Of a stretch of 64,000 bases of DNA, positions 26,425 through 33,749 are shown piece after piece. The translations under genes and the position numbers were made by a program. The notes beneath the pieces were generated by a model, which was given only the letters and a program-made list of their open reading frames with translations, made no database searches and was not told where the DNA came from. How positions within the stretch are numbered: the first letter of the stretch is position 1; each line of letters begins with the position of its first letter. Source of the DNA: Bacteroidota bacterium. GTDB lineage: Bacteria > Bacteroidota > Bacteroidia > Chitinophagales > Chitinophagaceae. The stretch spans positions 124,001-188,000 of the forward strand of contig JAFDXL010000005.1 in the NCBI GenBank assembly GCA_018267955.1, read 5' to 3'.

Positions 26425-27816
26425 ATGATCTTGAATACCATATTTTTAATGTCAGGGGGCCTTACGCAGGCGCTTCAATTACTGGCTGCGCTATCCTTCC
26501 TGATACTATTGCACGAGTTCGGGCATTTCTTTTTCGCGCGTTTGTTTAAAACAAGGGTAGAAAAGTTTTACCTGTTTTTCGATTTCCTGTTTCCCTTTCC
26601 GGGCCTGCTCAATTTTTCATTGCTGAAGAAGAAGAAGGGTGATACGGAATATGGCCTTGGCTGGTTTCCGCTGGGCGGCTATGTAAAAATAGCCGGTATG
26701 GTAGATGAGAGCATGGATAAGGAAGCTATGAAACTACCACCACAGCCCTGGGAATATCGTTCTAAAAAAGCATGGCAGCGTTTATTCATTATGCTGGGCG
26801 GTATCATCATGAACGTGTTGGTGGCCATGGGCATCTACGCAGTGATATTTGGTGTATGGGGAGAGCAATACCTGCCTGCGCAAAATGCTACATACGGTAT
26901 AGCGGTAGATAGCCTTGCCGAAAGTATAGGCCTGAAAAACGGCGATAAGATCATTGCCATACAAGGCAAACCGGTAGAGCGGTTTGAAAGAATACCTTCT
27001 GAGATATTGTACAGGCAGGCGCAAAACATAACGGTGGAGCGCAGGAAAGAAGATAATACTACGGAGCAGGTGAGCGTACCTGTACCACAGGGCACTATCC
27101 GCAATATGCTGAAGTCTTCAGGCAAAGCTTTCATCCAGCCTCGTATTCCTTTTGTTATCGACCAGGTGACATCCAAGAGCGAGGCAGAGAAGATGGGTAT
27201 GAAGCCCAACGATAGCATCATAGCTGTAAACGGGCAGCCTGTTATATTTTTCGACGAATTTGAGAAAGCTAAAAAAGCGAATATAGGCAAGCCGGTAACT
27301 ATCACTGTTGTAAGAAATGGCCAGGCTGTAACATTGAATGGAAAAGTTCCGGATAATAAAATAATAGGTGTAACCGCCAAAGCAGCCGATGCTTTTTTGA
27401 AAACCGCCGAGATAGAATATGGCCCAATTGCCGCCGTGGGTAAAGGTTTCACGTACACCTTTGAGCAGGTAGGCAATTACTGGAATCAATTGCGCATGAT
27501 CTTTACATCAAAAGAAATTAAAGCTTCTGAAAGCGTTGGTGGTATCGTAAGCTTTGGCAAAATGTTCTCGCCTGTTTTCGATTGGCTTAAGTTCCTGGAG
27601 CTTACGGCTTTCGTATCTATCATCCTGGCGGTAATGAACCTGCTGCCCATACCGGGCCTTGACGGTGGCTATGTGATATTCCTGGTATACGAAATGATAT
27701 CCGGCAGAAAGGTAAGCGAGAAAGTAATGGAACGTGCTACCAGCGTAGGCCTGGTGCTGCTACTTGGCCTGATGCTTTATGCTAATGGACTCGATATTTT
27801 CCGTCTGTTTAAGTAA
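26425..27816 (+). CDS. rseP: Site-2 intramembrane metalloprotease RseP
   Basis: The 463-residue membrane protein has the zinc motif HEFGH (residues 30-34) in the first membrane helix and the third ligand in LDGG (Asp413) near the C-terminus. Between them lie two PDZ-like domains (about 150-215 and 240-310; for example SLAESIGLKNGDKIIAIQGK and SKSEAEKMGMKPNDSIIAVNG). It cleaves membrane-anchored anti-sigma factors and remnant signal peptides. It is probably co-transcribed with dxr. An alternative start at Met9 is possible. Confidence 0.95.
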   Translation: MILNTIFLMSGGLTQALQLLAALSFLILLHEFGHFFFARLFKTRVEKFYLFFDFLFPFPGLLNFSLLKKKKGDTEYGLGWFPLGGYVKIAGMVDESMDKEAMKLPPQPWEYRSKKAWQRLFIMLGGIIMNVLVAMGIYAVIFGVWGEQYLPAQNATYGIAVDSLAESIGLKNGDKIIAIQGKPVERFERIPSEILYRQAQNITVERRKEDNTTEQVSVPVPQGTIRNMLKSSGKAFIQPRIPFVIDQVTSKSEAEKMGMKPNDSIIAVNGQPVIFFDEFEKAKKANIGKPVTITVVRNGQAVTLNGKVPDNKIIGVTAKAADAFLKTAEIEYGPIAAVGKGFTYTFEQVGNYWNQLRMIFTSKEIKASESVGGIVSFGKMFSPVFDWLKFLELTAFVSIILAVMNLLPIPGLDGGYVIFLVYEMISGRKVSEKVMERATSVGLVLLLGLMLYANGLDIFRLFK

Positions 27817-27860
27817 TAGATGGCATTATCTGAATCATATGAACCGGCTAATTCCTACCC

Positions 27861-29273
27861 ATGTTTTTTAATTCTTTTGAGTTTGCTGTATTTCTACCAA
27901 TAGTATTTGCTTTATACTGGCTTAATACCAAAGTTAAATACCAAAATATACTCATATTTATTGCCAGCTACATTTTTTATGGCTGGTGGGACTGGCGTTT
28001 TGTCGGACTATTAATGCTATCGACACTTATTGATTACGGCTCAGGCTTTCTGGTAGCAGGTGATGGAAAATATCGAAAAACATTCTTGTGGGTAAGTCTC
28101 GCAAACAACCTGCTCGTTCTCGGCATTTTTAAATACTATAACTTTTTTTCTGCTGAACTTAGTCATTTGCTGAATGCTATAGGCTTTCATATACATCCTT
28201 ATATACTTAACATTGTCCTTCCGGTAGGCATATCGTTTTACACATTTCATGGAATGAGTTATGTAATCGACATCTATCGTAAAAATATCAACCCGGAGAA
28301 AAGCTTTATAGATTATGCGATGTTCGTTAGCTTCTTTCCATTGCTTGTCGCTGGTCCGATTGAACGGGCAGCACATTTATTGCCGCAAATAAAACAACAG
28401 CGAAAATTTAACTATAAGCAAGGCGTAGAAGGTTTGCGTTTAATACTTTACGGACTGATTAAGAAAGTTGTTATCGCAGATACATTATCACCAATTGTAG
28501 ATGATATTTTCGGCAATTATAATAACTATTCAGGATCTACCTTAATATTAGGTGCTGTATATTTCGCATTCCAGATATATGGCGATTTCAGCGGCTATTC
28601 CGATATAGCTATCGGAACCGCTAAGCTTTTCGGGTTTGAACTATTATCCAATTTCAAATTCCCTTACTTCTCTCGCGATATTGCGGAGTTTTGGAGGCGC
28701 TGGCATATCTCGCTTTCTTCATGGTTTAGAGACTATGTATATATACCGCTTGGTGGCTCCCGTCGTGGCAAGGCTATTGCCGTTAGAAATACAATGATCA
28801 TCTTCCTCATAAGTGGCTTCTGGCACGGCGCAAAATGGAATTTTATAGTTTGGGGTGGTATACATGCATTGGGCTTTCTGCCGATACTGCTGCTTGGTCA
28901 TAACAGGAAAAACGTAAACACAGTTGTAGCCGAAAATAAAGGGATACCCGGTGCCAAAGACATTATGCAAATGGTTTTTACTTTTTTGTTTGTAACACTT
29001 GCATGGATATTTTTTAGAGCAACTGATATTACAACTGCGATAGGATATATTTCAGCGATGAAGACACATCTATTCACAATGCCACTAATGAAATCCTTTC
29101 TTTTTGTTTATATTTTACCTTTTCTTATTGTAGATTGGAATTTTAGAAGGGATGAACGTGTCTTACCAATGCCTTCAAACAAATTATTGAGGTATTCTAT
29201 TTACATCGTTTCTATATTCCTGATTTTGGATCATTGTAACAGTAACGCAAGCTTTATTTACTTCCAATTCTAG
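27861..29273 (+). CDS. MBOAT-family membrane O-acyltransferase (AlgI-like)
   Basis: The 470-residue protein has about ten membrane segments and the MBOAT landmarks HGMSYVIDIYR, FWRRWHISLSSWFRDYVYIPLGG (written here in parts: FWRRWHIS, LSSWFRDYVYIP) and SGFWHGAKWNF, whose His322 is the likely catalytic histidine. AlgI/DltB/PatA-type proteins move acyl groups across the inner membrane for O-acetylation of extracellular polysaccharides or teichoic acids. The following gene, 2 nt away, encodes a putative SGNH-type partner, the usual two-gene arrangement. The composition is more A+T-rich than dxr/rseP, so it may have been acquired. Confidence 0.93.
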   Translation: MFFNSFEFAVFLPIVFALYWLNTKVKYQNILIFIASYIFYGWWDWRFVGLLMLSTLIDYGSGFLVAGDGKYRKTFLWVSLANNLLVLGIFKYYNFFSAELSHLLNAIGFHIHPYILNIVLPVGISFYTFHGMSYVIDIYRKNINPEKSFIDYAMFVSFFPLLVAGPIERAAHLLPQIKQQRKFNYKQGVEGLRLILYGLIKKVVIADTLSPIVDDIFGNYNNYSGSTLILGAVYFAFQIYGDFSGYSDIAIGTAKLFGFELLSNFKFPYFSRDIAEFWRRWHISLSSWFRDYVYIPLGGSRRGKAIAVRNTMIIFLISGFWHGAKWNFIVWGGIHALGFLPILLLGHNRKNVNTVVAENKGIPGAKDIMQMVFTFLFVTLAWIFFRATDITTAIGYISAMKTHLFTMPLMKSFLFVYILPFLIVDWNFRRDERVLPMPSNKLLRYSIYIVSIFLILDHCNSNASFIYFQF

Positions 29274-29275
29274 CC

Positions 29276-30214
29276 ATGAAATTGTTTTTAAAAAAAGTAT
29301 TTACGTTTTTACTCAGCCTGTTTCTAATAGCATTAATTATTCAGCTAGGTATATCAGCATACATTAAAAATAAAAACATTGCAGATCACGACACCTGGCA
29401 CCAAATAAAAAACCAGTACAATGATGTAATCTTTTTGGGTAGTTCCAGGTGCTATTCTCAATTCGATCCGGATTATTTTTTTGAAAAAAGTCATCTTAAA
29501 GCTCTTAATCTGGGCATAGATGGCCATTCAGAATTATCTGCCCACAGGTTACGTTTAAATTATTACCTGGCTTACAATACACCACCCAAATTTGTAATCC
29601 TGAACTTTGATCCTTTTATCTCTCCGGATGCTGATTATAGAAAGCAAAAGTCTATGTATAATAAAGACTGTTTTGCCAGATACGCCTTTTTAGCTTCCGG
29701 CCCTAATAGGTGGATAGCAGACTACTACAATTTTTCGCCTATTGAAAGATATGTACCGCTATATGCATTGCTTAAATACAGAAAACTGCTTAATTGCTTC
29801 TTATCTGCGAAAACAACATATCAGCCATTCGATAAGCATAATGAAGACTGGGATACTACTAAATACCCGGTAAATAAATCCGAAGTTTTAAACTTCTATG
29901 TATTGACCAAATACTATAACGACGTAAAACTAAGCTTGCAGCGCATTAAAAGCATATGCGATCAACATAATATTAAGTTGATATGCGTTCAAACTCCCGT
30001 ATATAAAGATATTTATGTAGCGCGCGAGTTCAACAACAGCAAAAAAATATGCCAGGAGTTAACCATACCATTTTTCGATTGTAATTCCGACCCTTTGACG
30101 GCAGATCCTCTTAACTTTTATAATGCCAATCATATGAATGTCAGGGGTGGCCACAAAATGCTCGACCTCCTCTTTTCCGACTCTGCTTTTGTTGCATGCT
30201 TACATTCAAAATGA
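29276..30214 (+). CDS. Membrane-anchored SGNH/DltD-like acyltransferase partner
   Basis: The 312-residue protein has one N-terminal membrane helix (about 9-29) and an extracytoplasmic domain. VIFLGSSRCYSQFDP places a GSS motif at residues 55-57, matching the nucleophile block of SGNH/AlgX/DltD proteins, and the end carries a NANHMNVRGGHKML segment with the Asp/Asn-x-x-His block (the usual Asp is replaced by Asn). It follows the MBOAT gene by 2 nt. The pair likely O-acetylates a glycan: MBOAT passes the acyl group across the membrane and this protein transfers it. No family name is certain. Confidence 0.75.
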   Translation: MKLFLKKVFTFLLSLFLIALIIQLGISAYIKNKNIADHDTWHQIKNQYNDVIFLGSSRCYSQFDPDYFFEKSHLKALNLGIDGHSELSAHRLRLNYYLAYNTPPKFVILNFDPFISPDADYRKQKSMYNKDCFARYAFLASGPNRWIADYYNFSPIERYVPLYALLKYRKLLNCFLSAKTTYQPFDKHNEDWDTTKYPVNKSEVLNFYVLTKYYNDVKLSLQRIKSICDQHNIKLICVQTPVYKDIYVAREFNNSKKICQELTIPFFDCNSDPLTADPLNFYNANHMNVRGGHKMLDLLFSDSAFVACLHSK

Positions 30215-30265
30215 TAGCAACATCTTAAATATACTTTGCCTGTTTATAACGATACTCATATCACA

Positions 30266-30308
30266 TTATAAAACAAAAGGACGCTTCAGGCGTCCTTTTG
30301 TTTTATAA
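30266..30308. terminator. Bidirectional terminator between convergent genes
   Basis: A perfect 19-bp stem (30,266-30,284 with 30,290-30,308) with a 5-nt loop. It serves the plus-strand MBOAT/SGNH unit and the minus-strand hydrolase, whose TAA stop (30,303-30,305) lies inside the stem. Confidence 0.92.
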
Positions 30309-31208
30309 ATGGTAGATCTCTTTAGCCGCTTTAAAGGTATTGCAGTGGGCGGTAACAATATGTTTCACGTCCGGGGAGTAGCCTCCACCCATAGCTACTG
30401 CAACCGGCAGGCCTCTTTTATAACATTCACTGAATACAAACTCGTCACGCGTTCTGCAATCAGCAAGGCTTAGTTTCAGTTTGCCAAATTTGTCTGTATC
30501 TAATACATCTACACCGGAGAGGTAGCAAACAAAATCCGGGCGGAAACTGTCCAATATGGCAACGAGGTTTTCACTCAAAACAGATAAGTAAGCCGGCCCG
30601 TCCGTACCGTCTGCCAGGCCTATATCTGTATTGCTTGTTTCTTTGCGGAAGGGGTAATTGTGCTGGCCATGCATACTAAAAGTGTACACCCGGGCTTCAT
30701 CTTTAAATATAGACGCCGTACCATTACCTTGGTGTACGTCCAGGTCAACAATGAGTATTTTCCTGCAGATGTTGTTGTGAAGAAGATAATTGGCTGCTAT
30801 AGCAAAATCATTCAGCAGGCAAAAGCCTTCGCCCTTGTCTGCAAAGGCATGATGCGTGCCCCCCGCAACGTTCAGCGCAACGCCATACTGCATAGCATAC
30901 AAAGCACAGTCAATCGTTCCCTGCATAATAGTAATTTCCCTGTCTACCAGGGTTTGAGAGAGCGGGAAGCCAATAGCCCGCATTTCTTTATCGGTAAGCT
31001 GCAGATTCCTCATCCGGTGCCAGTAACCGGCATCATGCGTGAGCAGGATAACCTCTTCCGGCGCGGGGTTGGGGGCAAACAAATTTGCCTCTGTGATCAC
31101 CCCTTCATACAGCAACTGGCCGGGGATCAGCTCGTATTTGAGCATCGGGAAGCGGTGCCCTTCGGGCAGGGGATGCGCGTATATGGGATGGTAAGCAATG
31201 CGGAGCAT
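30303..31208 (-). CDS. Histone-deacetylase-family hydrolase (AcuC/AphA-like)
   Basis: Read from the ATG at 31,208 this is 301 residues and begins MLRIAYHPIYAHPLPEGHRF, the normal start of bacterial class II HDAC-like proteins. The open frame runs on to 31,388, but that extension is antisense to the tmRNA gene and is low in protein character, so it is rejected. Active-site motifs are present: GGTHHAFADKGEGF (His pair), DLDVHQGNGTA (zinc Asp/His), SGVDVLDTD (zinc Asp) and GGGY. These enzymes deacetylate small amides or proteins; the substrate here is unknown. It is convergent with the acetylation pair and divergent from ssrA. Confidence 0.92.
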   Translation of the reverse strand: MLRIAYHPIYAHPLPEGHRFPMLKYELIPGQLLYEGVITEANLFAPNPAPEEVILLTHDAGYWHRMRNLQLTDKEMRAIGFPLSQTLVDREITIMQGTIDCALYAMQYGVALNVAGGTHHAFADKGEGFCLLNDFAIAANYLLHNNICRKILIVDLDVHQGNGTASIFKDEARVYTFSMHGQHNYPFRKETSNTDIGLADGTDGPAYLSVLSENLVAILDSFRPDFVCYLSGVDVLDTDKFGKLKLSLADCRTRDEFVFSECYKRGLPVAVAMGGGYSPDVKHIVTAHCNTFKAAKEIYHL

Positions 31209-31397
31209 AGATAATCTGTGCCCTAATTTAACAATATTAAGAACCGATTGTTTTGTAACTTTACAACAGCTCTTTGAAAGAAAACTTTTTCTGCAAATGC
31301 TTTGGGGCCGACCGGTTTTGACAGCATAGGGCAGGGTAAGTAAGCATGTCGTGCGTTGTGTAATTAGCACGTAAATCTGAATACCCAAATTTTGAAT

Positions 31398-31427
31398 GGC
31401 GAATCTAACTTTGCCATGGCTGCCTAA
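31398..31427 (+). other. tmRNA tag-peptide frame (GESNFAMAA, stop)
   Basis: GGC is the resume codon, followed by eight codons and TAA. The hydrophobic AMAA end is the ClpXP-type degradation signal seen across Bacteroidota tags. Confidence 0.92.
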
Positions 31428-31639
31428 TTATTAATTAGACAACCATTTTGGCCGCCGAGGGCTTTGACCTGTTGACGCTCCGGCCGCCTAACTCAAACTT
31501 CAATAGGATAGTACATACAGGCTGCGATGTGTGTATGAAATTAAAGCAGATAGGAAGGATGTAGGTTTGTCCTGGTCCGGCACACTTCCGAAGATAAATC
31601 CCGGAATACACATGTAGAAAGCTTATCGGGCATATGTTT

Positions 31640-31668
31640 GGACGCGGGTTCGAATCCCGCCGGTTCCA
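31640..31668 (+). other. Probable island attachment site (3' end of ssrA)
   Basis: The T-arm and acceptor 3' half of tmRNA is a classic tyrosine-integrase target. The integrase gene begins 250 nt downstream in the same orientation, and gene content changes here from core to accessory. The gene's 3' end is restored by the junction, as expected. A second copy of this segment was not found further right in the window, so the far end of the element is unknown. Confidence 0.55.
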
Positions 31669-31691
31669 CTGAAACACAATCAAACGAAATG

Positions 31692-31728
31692 AAAAAGCCT
31701 TGAAATCCTTGATTTTAGGGCTTTTTTT
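31692..31728 (+). terminator. Hairpin terminator after ssrA
   Basis: AAAAAGCC (31,692-31,699) pairs with GGCTTTTT (31,719-31,726); the stem continues inward with two G-U pairs to a 3-nt loop (about 16 bp in all), followed by a T-run. It lies on the island side of the tmRNA 3' end. Confidence 0.85.
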
Positions 31729-31771
31729 GTTTTTGGCTACCTTCAAAACTTTCATTATTTCTCATTCTTTT

Positions 31772-31792
31772 GGTGAGTAATTCGGTGAGTAA
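31772..31792 (+). repeat. 9-bp direct repeat GGTGAGTAA x2
   Basis: Copies at 31,772-31,780 and 31,784-31,792, about one helical turn apart, between ssrA and the integrase. Possible integrase arm-type or accessory sites; unproven. Confidence 0.4.
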
Positions 31793-31845
31793 AATATTTT
31801 CAAAAATTTAATCACCAGAAAACGTATAACTCGTTGACTATTAAC

Positions 31846-31864
31846 ATGTTTAGTCAGTAAACAT
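31846..31864. promoter_or_regulatory. Inverted repeat upstream of the integrase gene
   Basis: ATGTTTA and TAAACAT flank a 5-nt spacer. Candidate binding site for a recombination factor or repressor. Confidence 0.4.
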
Positions 31865-31865
31865 C

Positions 31866-31898
31866 TTGTCTGAGCTGAGCTACAAAGTGAACTTTGTA
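31866..31898 (+). promoter_or_regulatory. Possible integrase promoter overlapped by an 18-bp palindrome
   Basis: TTG (31,866-31,868), 20 nt, then GAACTTTG (31,889-31,896; one mismatch to TAnnTTTG). The -7 box sits inside a perfect inverted repeat, TACAAAGT-GA-ACTTTGTA (31,881-31,898), which has the layout of a repressor operator. Confidence 0.5.
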
Positions 31899-31917
31899 AC
31901 CGTAAAAATGAGTTAGT

Positions 31918-33147
31918 ATGTTAGAGCAAACGTTGGGTATTTTATTTTACCAAAAGAAACCAAAACACTACACCACTGGCAATGTACCACTGTACATGCG
32001 TATCACTGTCAATGGACAGCGTATAGAAATCGCCACTAAGCAATCATGTAATCCAGCACGTTGGAACTCACAGAGCCAGAGAGAAAAAGGCACAAATGAG
32101 GCAACACGTAGCCTGAACACCTATTTAGATACATTGGAAAGGCAGGTGCATGAAGCGAGGCGCAAACTAATTGAAGCGCAAAAGTCTATTACCGCAGAAA
32201 GCCTCAAAAATATATTGACTGGACAGGAGGACAAGCCGTATATGCTGCTTGACGTATTTGCCGAGCATAATCGTAAAATGTCAGCACTGGCAGGCCGTGA
32301 GTATGCGCCTGCAACCGTTACACGATATGATACCACTTTGGAGCATGTGCGCTCATTTCTGAAAAAGCAGTATAATGTTTCCGATATTGACATTAAGAGC
32401 CTCAACTACTCCTTTGCCTCTGATTTTGAGTTTTATCTGAAAAGTGAAAGGAAGTGTAACCATAATTCAGCTATCAAGTATGTGGGCAATCTTCGCAAGA
32501 TTGTAAACAACTGTGTCAAAAGCGGATGGCTACAGAGAGACCCGTTTTTTGGCTACAAGATGGCGAAAAAGGAAGTGATAAGGGAGTTTCTCACACAAGC
32601 CGAGATAGACAGTTTACAGGGCAAAGAATTTGCCATAGAGCGGTTGGTCCAGGTGCGGGATTTATTTCTTTTTAGCTGCTATACCGGGCTTGCGTTCCTG
32701 GACGTTTTTAATTTAACGCCTGCAAACATCGGTACGGGTGTGGATGGCAAGGACTGGATTTTTACTAGCAGGCAGAAAACAGAAACCCCATCAAGAATAC
32801 CGCTTTTACCACCAGCACAGGCAATAATAGCACGTTATAAAGAGCATCCGAAATGTGTAAATGAAGAAAAGCTATTACCTATGCTTAGTAATCAGAAGTT
32901 GAATGCATATTTAAAGGAGATTGCTGATTTATGCGGTATCAAAAAAACCTTAACCTTTCACATTGCCCGTCATACGTTCGCTACTACTGTGACCCTAAGT
33001 AATGGTGTACCCATTGAAACTGTAAGTAAGATGCTGGGGCATAGAAGTATCAGAATTACTCAGCATTACGCCAAGATTATAGATAAGAAAGTAAGTGAGG
33101 ACATGCTGCTATTACAAGAAAAAATGCAATCTCATTTATCTAACTAG
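31918..33147 (+). CDS. int: Tyrosine recombinase (integrase) of the island
   Basis: The 409-residue protein has three parts: an N-terminal Arm-DNA-binding domain (about 1-95; PLYMRITVNGQRIEIATK), a SAM-like core-binding domain (about 105-215) and the catalytic domain. Catalytic residues: Lys287 (probable), His348 and Arg351 in FHIARHTF, His375 in MLGHRSI and Tyr384 in QHYAKI. The first catalytic Arg, expected in TGLR, is Ala259 (CYTGLAFLD). IntDOT of CTnDOT also lacks this Arg, so activity is still expected. It lies just inside the presumed ssrA attachment site, oriented away from it. It presumably inserts and, perhaps with a factor not seen here, excises the island. Confidence 0.93.
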   Translation: MLEQTLGILFYQKKPKHYTTGNVPLYMRITVNGQRIEIATKQSCNPARWNSQSQREKGTNEATRSLNTYLDTLERQVHEARRKLIEAQKSITAESLKNILTGQEDKPYMLLDVFAEHNRKMSALAGREYAPATVTRYDTTLEHVRSFLKKQYNVSDIDIKSLNYSFASDFEFYLKSERKCNHNSAIKYVGNLRKIVNNCVKSGWLQRDPFFGYKMAKKEVIREFLTQAEIDSLQGKEFAIERLVQVRDLFLFSCYTGLAFLDVFNLTPANIGTGVDGKDWIFTSRQKTETPSRIPLLPPAQAIIARYKEHPKCVNEEKLLPMLSNQKLNAYLKEIADLCGIKKTLTFHIARHTFATTVTLSNGVPIETVSKMLGHRSIRITQHYAKIIDKKVSEDMLLLQEKMQSHLSN

Positions 33148-33214
33148 AGCGGAGACCTACGCCGAATTGATTTTTAAGTAATGGAGCTACTGCGCTGTTA
33201 TCTGGTTAGAAATT

Positions 33215-33748
33215 TCAAGCGATCCGTCCTCCTACTGCCAACAAACACATTTTTTCCTTAATAAGCTTAATCATATCGTTGGTTGTTTTAAGGGCATCTA
33301 TTTCAGCTCTCGTAATAACTATTACAGTACGTTTTTGCGCAAGATGAATGGCTAAAGTATAATGTGCCGCAGTTAAATCAGCCTGATCTCCCGTAATACC
33401 CATGTTCGCAATTAGAATGCCGAAATCCTGTCCTCGCGATTGCAGCTTTTGACAAAACCACGCAACTTCAACACTTGATACCGGCTTAGACCAATTTTTA
33501 CATTCAATTAATAAGATGTTTGGCAAAAAATGCAATCCACGTATGGGTTTATCATTCCAAACTGCAACGTCGATTTCCTCATTATTAAAGGCATTCATCT
33601 GATTCCTGAGAGCTATACTTATACCTGGAATAGTTTGAAACAAATAACAAGCAAGATCTTCAAAAGCGGCTCCTTTTATTTGATTTGTTGCGCCATTATC
33701 ACAATTATGAAAGTGGCCTGCAAGTATTTTCTGCGAATAATTGGCCAT
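33215..33748 (-). CDS. PD-(D/E)XK restriction-like endonuclease
   Basis: Read from ATG 33,748 this is 177 residues; a longer frame starting at 33,799 would overlap the upstream gene by 50 nt and is less likely. The nuclease motif is complete: Glu30 (AAFEDLACYLF), Asp60 (NEEIDVAVW) and Glu82-x-Lys84 (LLIECKNW), followed by a helix (SSVEVAWFCQKL), the pattern of Mrr-like DNA endonucleases. The C-terminus is helical. It starts 1 nt after the stop of the TIR-like/nuclease gene, so the two are probably co-translated. It is likely a defence nuclease; target unknown. Confidence 0.78.
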   Translation of the reverse strand: MANYSQKILAGHFHNCDNGATNQIKGAAFEDLACYLFQTIPGISIALRNQMNAFNNEEIDVAVWNDKPIRGLHFLPNILLIECKNWSKPVSSVEVAWFCQKLQSRGQDFGILIANMGITGDQADLTAAHYTLAIHLAQKRTVIVITRAEIDALKTTNDMIKLIKEKMCLLAVGGRIA

Positions 33749-33749
33749 A

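Larger units (their letters stand above)
31304..31668 (+). ncRNA. ssrA: Transfer-messenger RNA
   Basis: The 5' end GGGGCCG (31,304-31,310) pairs with CGGTTCC (31,661-31,667) to form the 7-bp acceptor stem, with A31,668 as discriminator. The T-arm GCGGGTTCGAATCCCGC is intact at the 3' end. The CCA tail is not encoded (CT follows). The internal reading frame at 31,398-31,427 encodes GESNFAMAA and a stop, a typical Bacteroidota tag. tmRNA with SmpB rescues stalled ribosomes and tags the incomplete protein for degradation. Length (365 nt) is normal. The 3' end is followed directly by an integrase gene, so it also appears to serve as an integration site. Confidence 0.95.

Noticed and set aside
31435..31755. 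106-codon minus-strand open frame
   Set aside because: It is antisense to the 3' half of ssrA and its terminator, and its protein has no family character.
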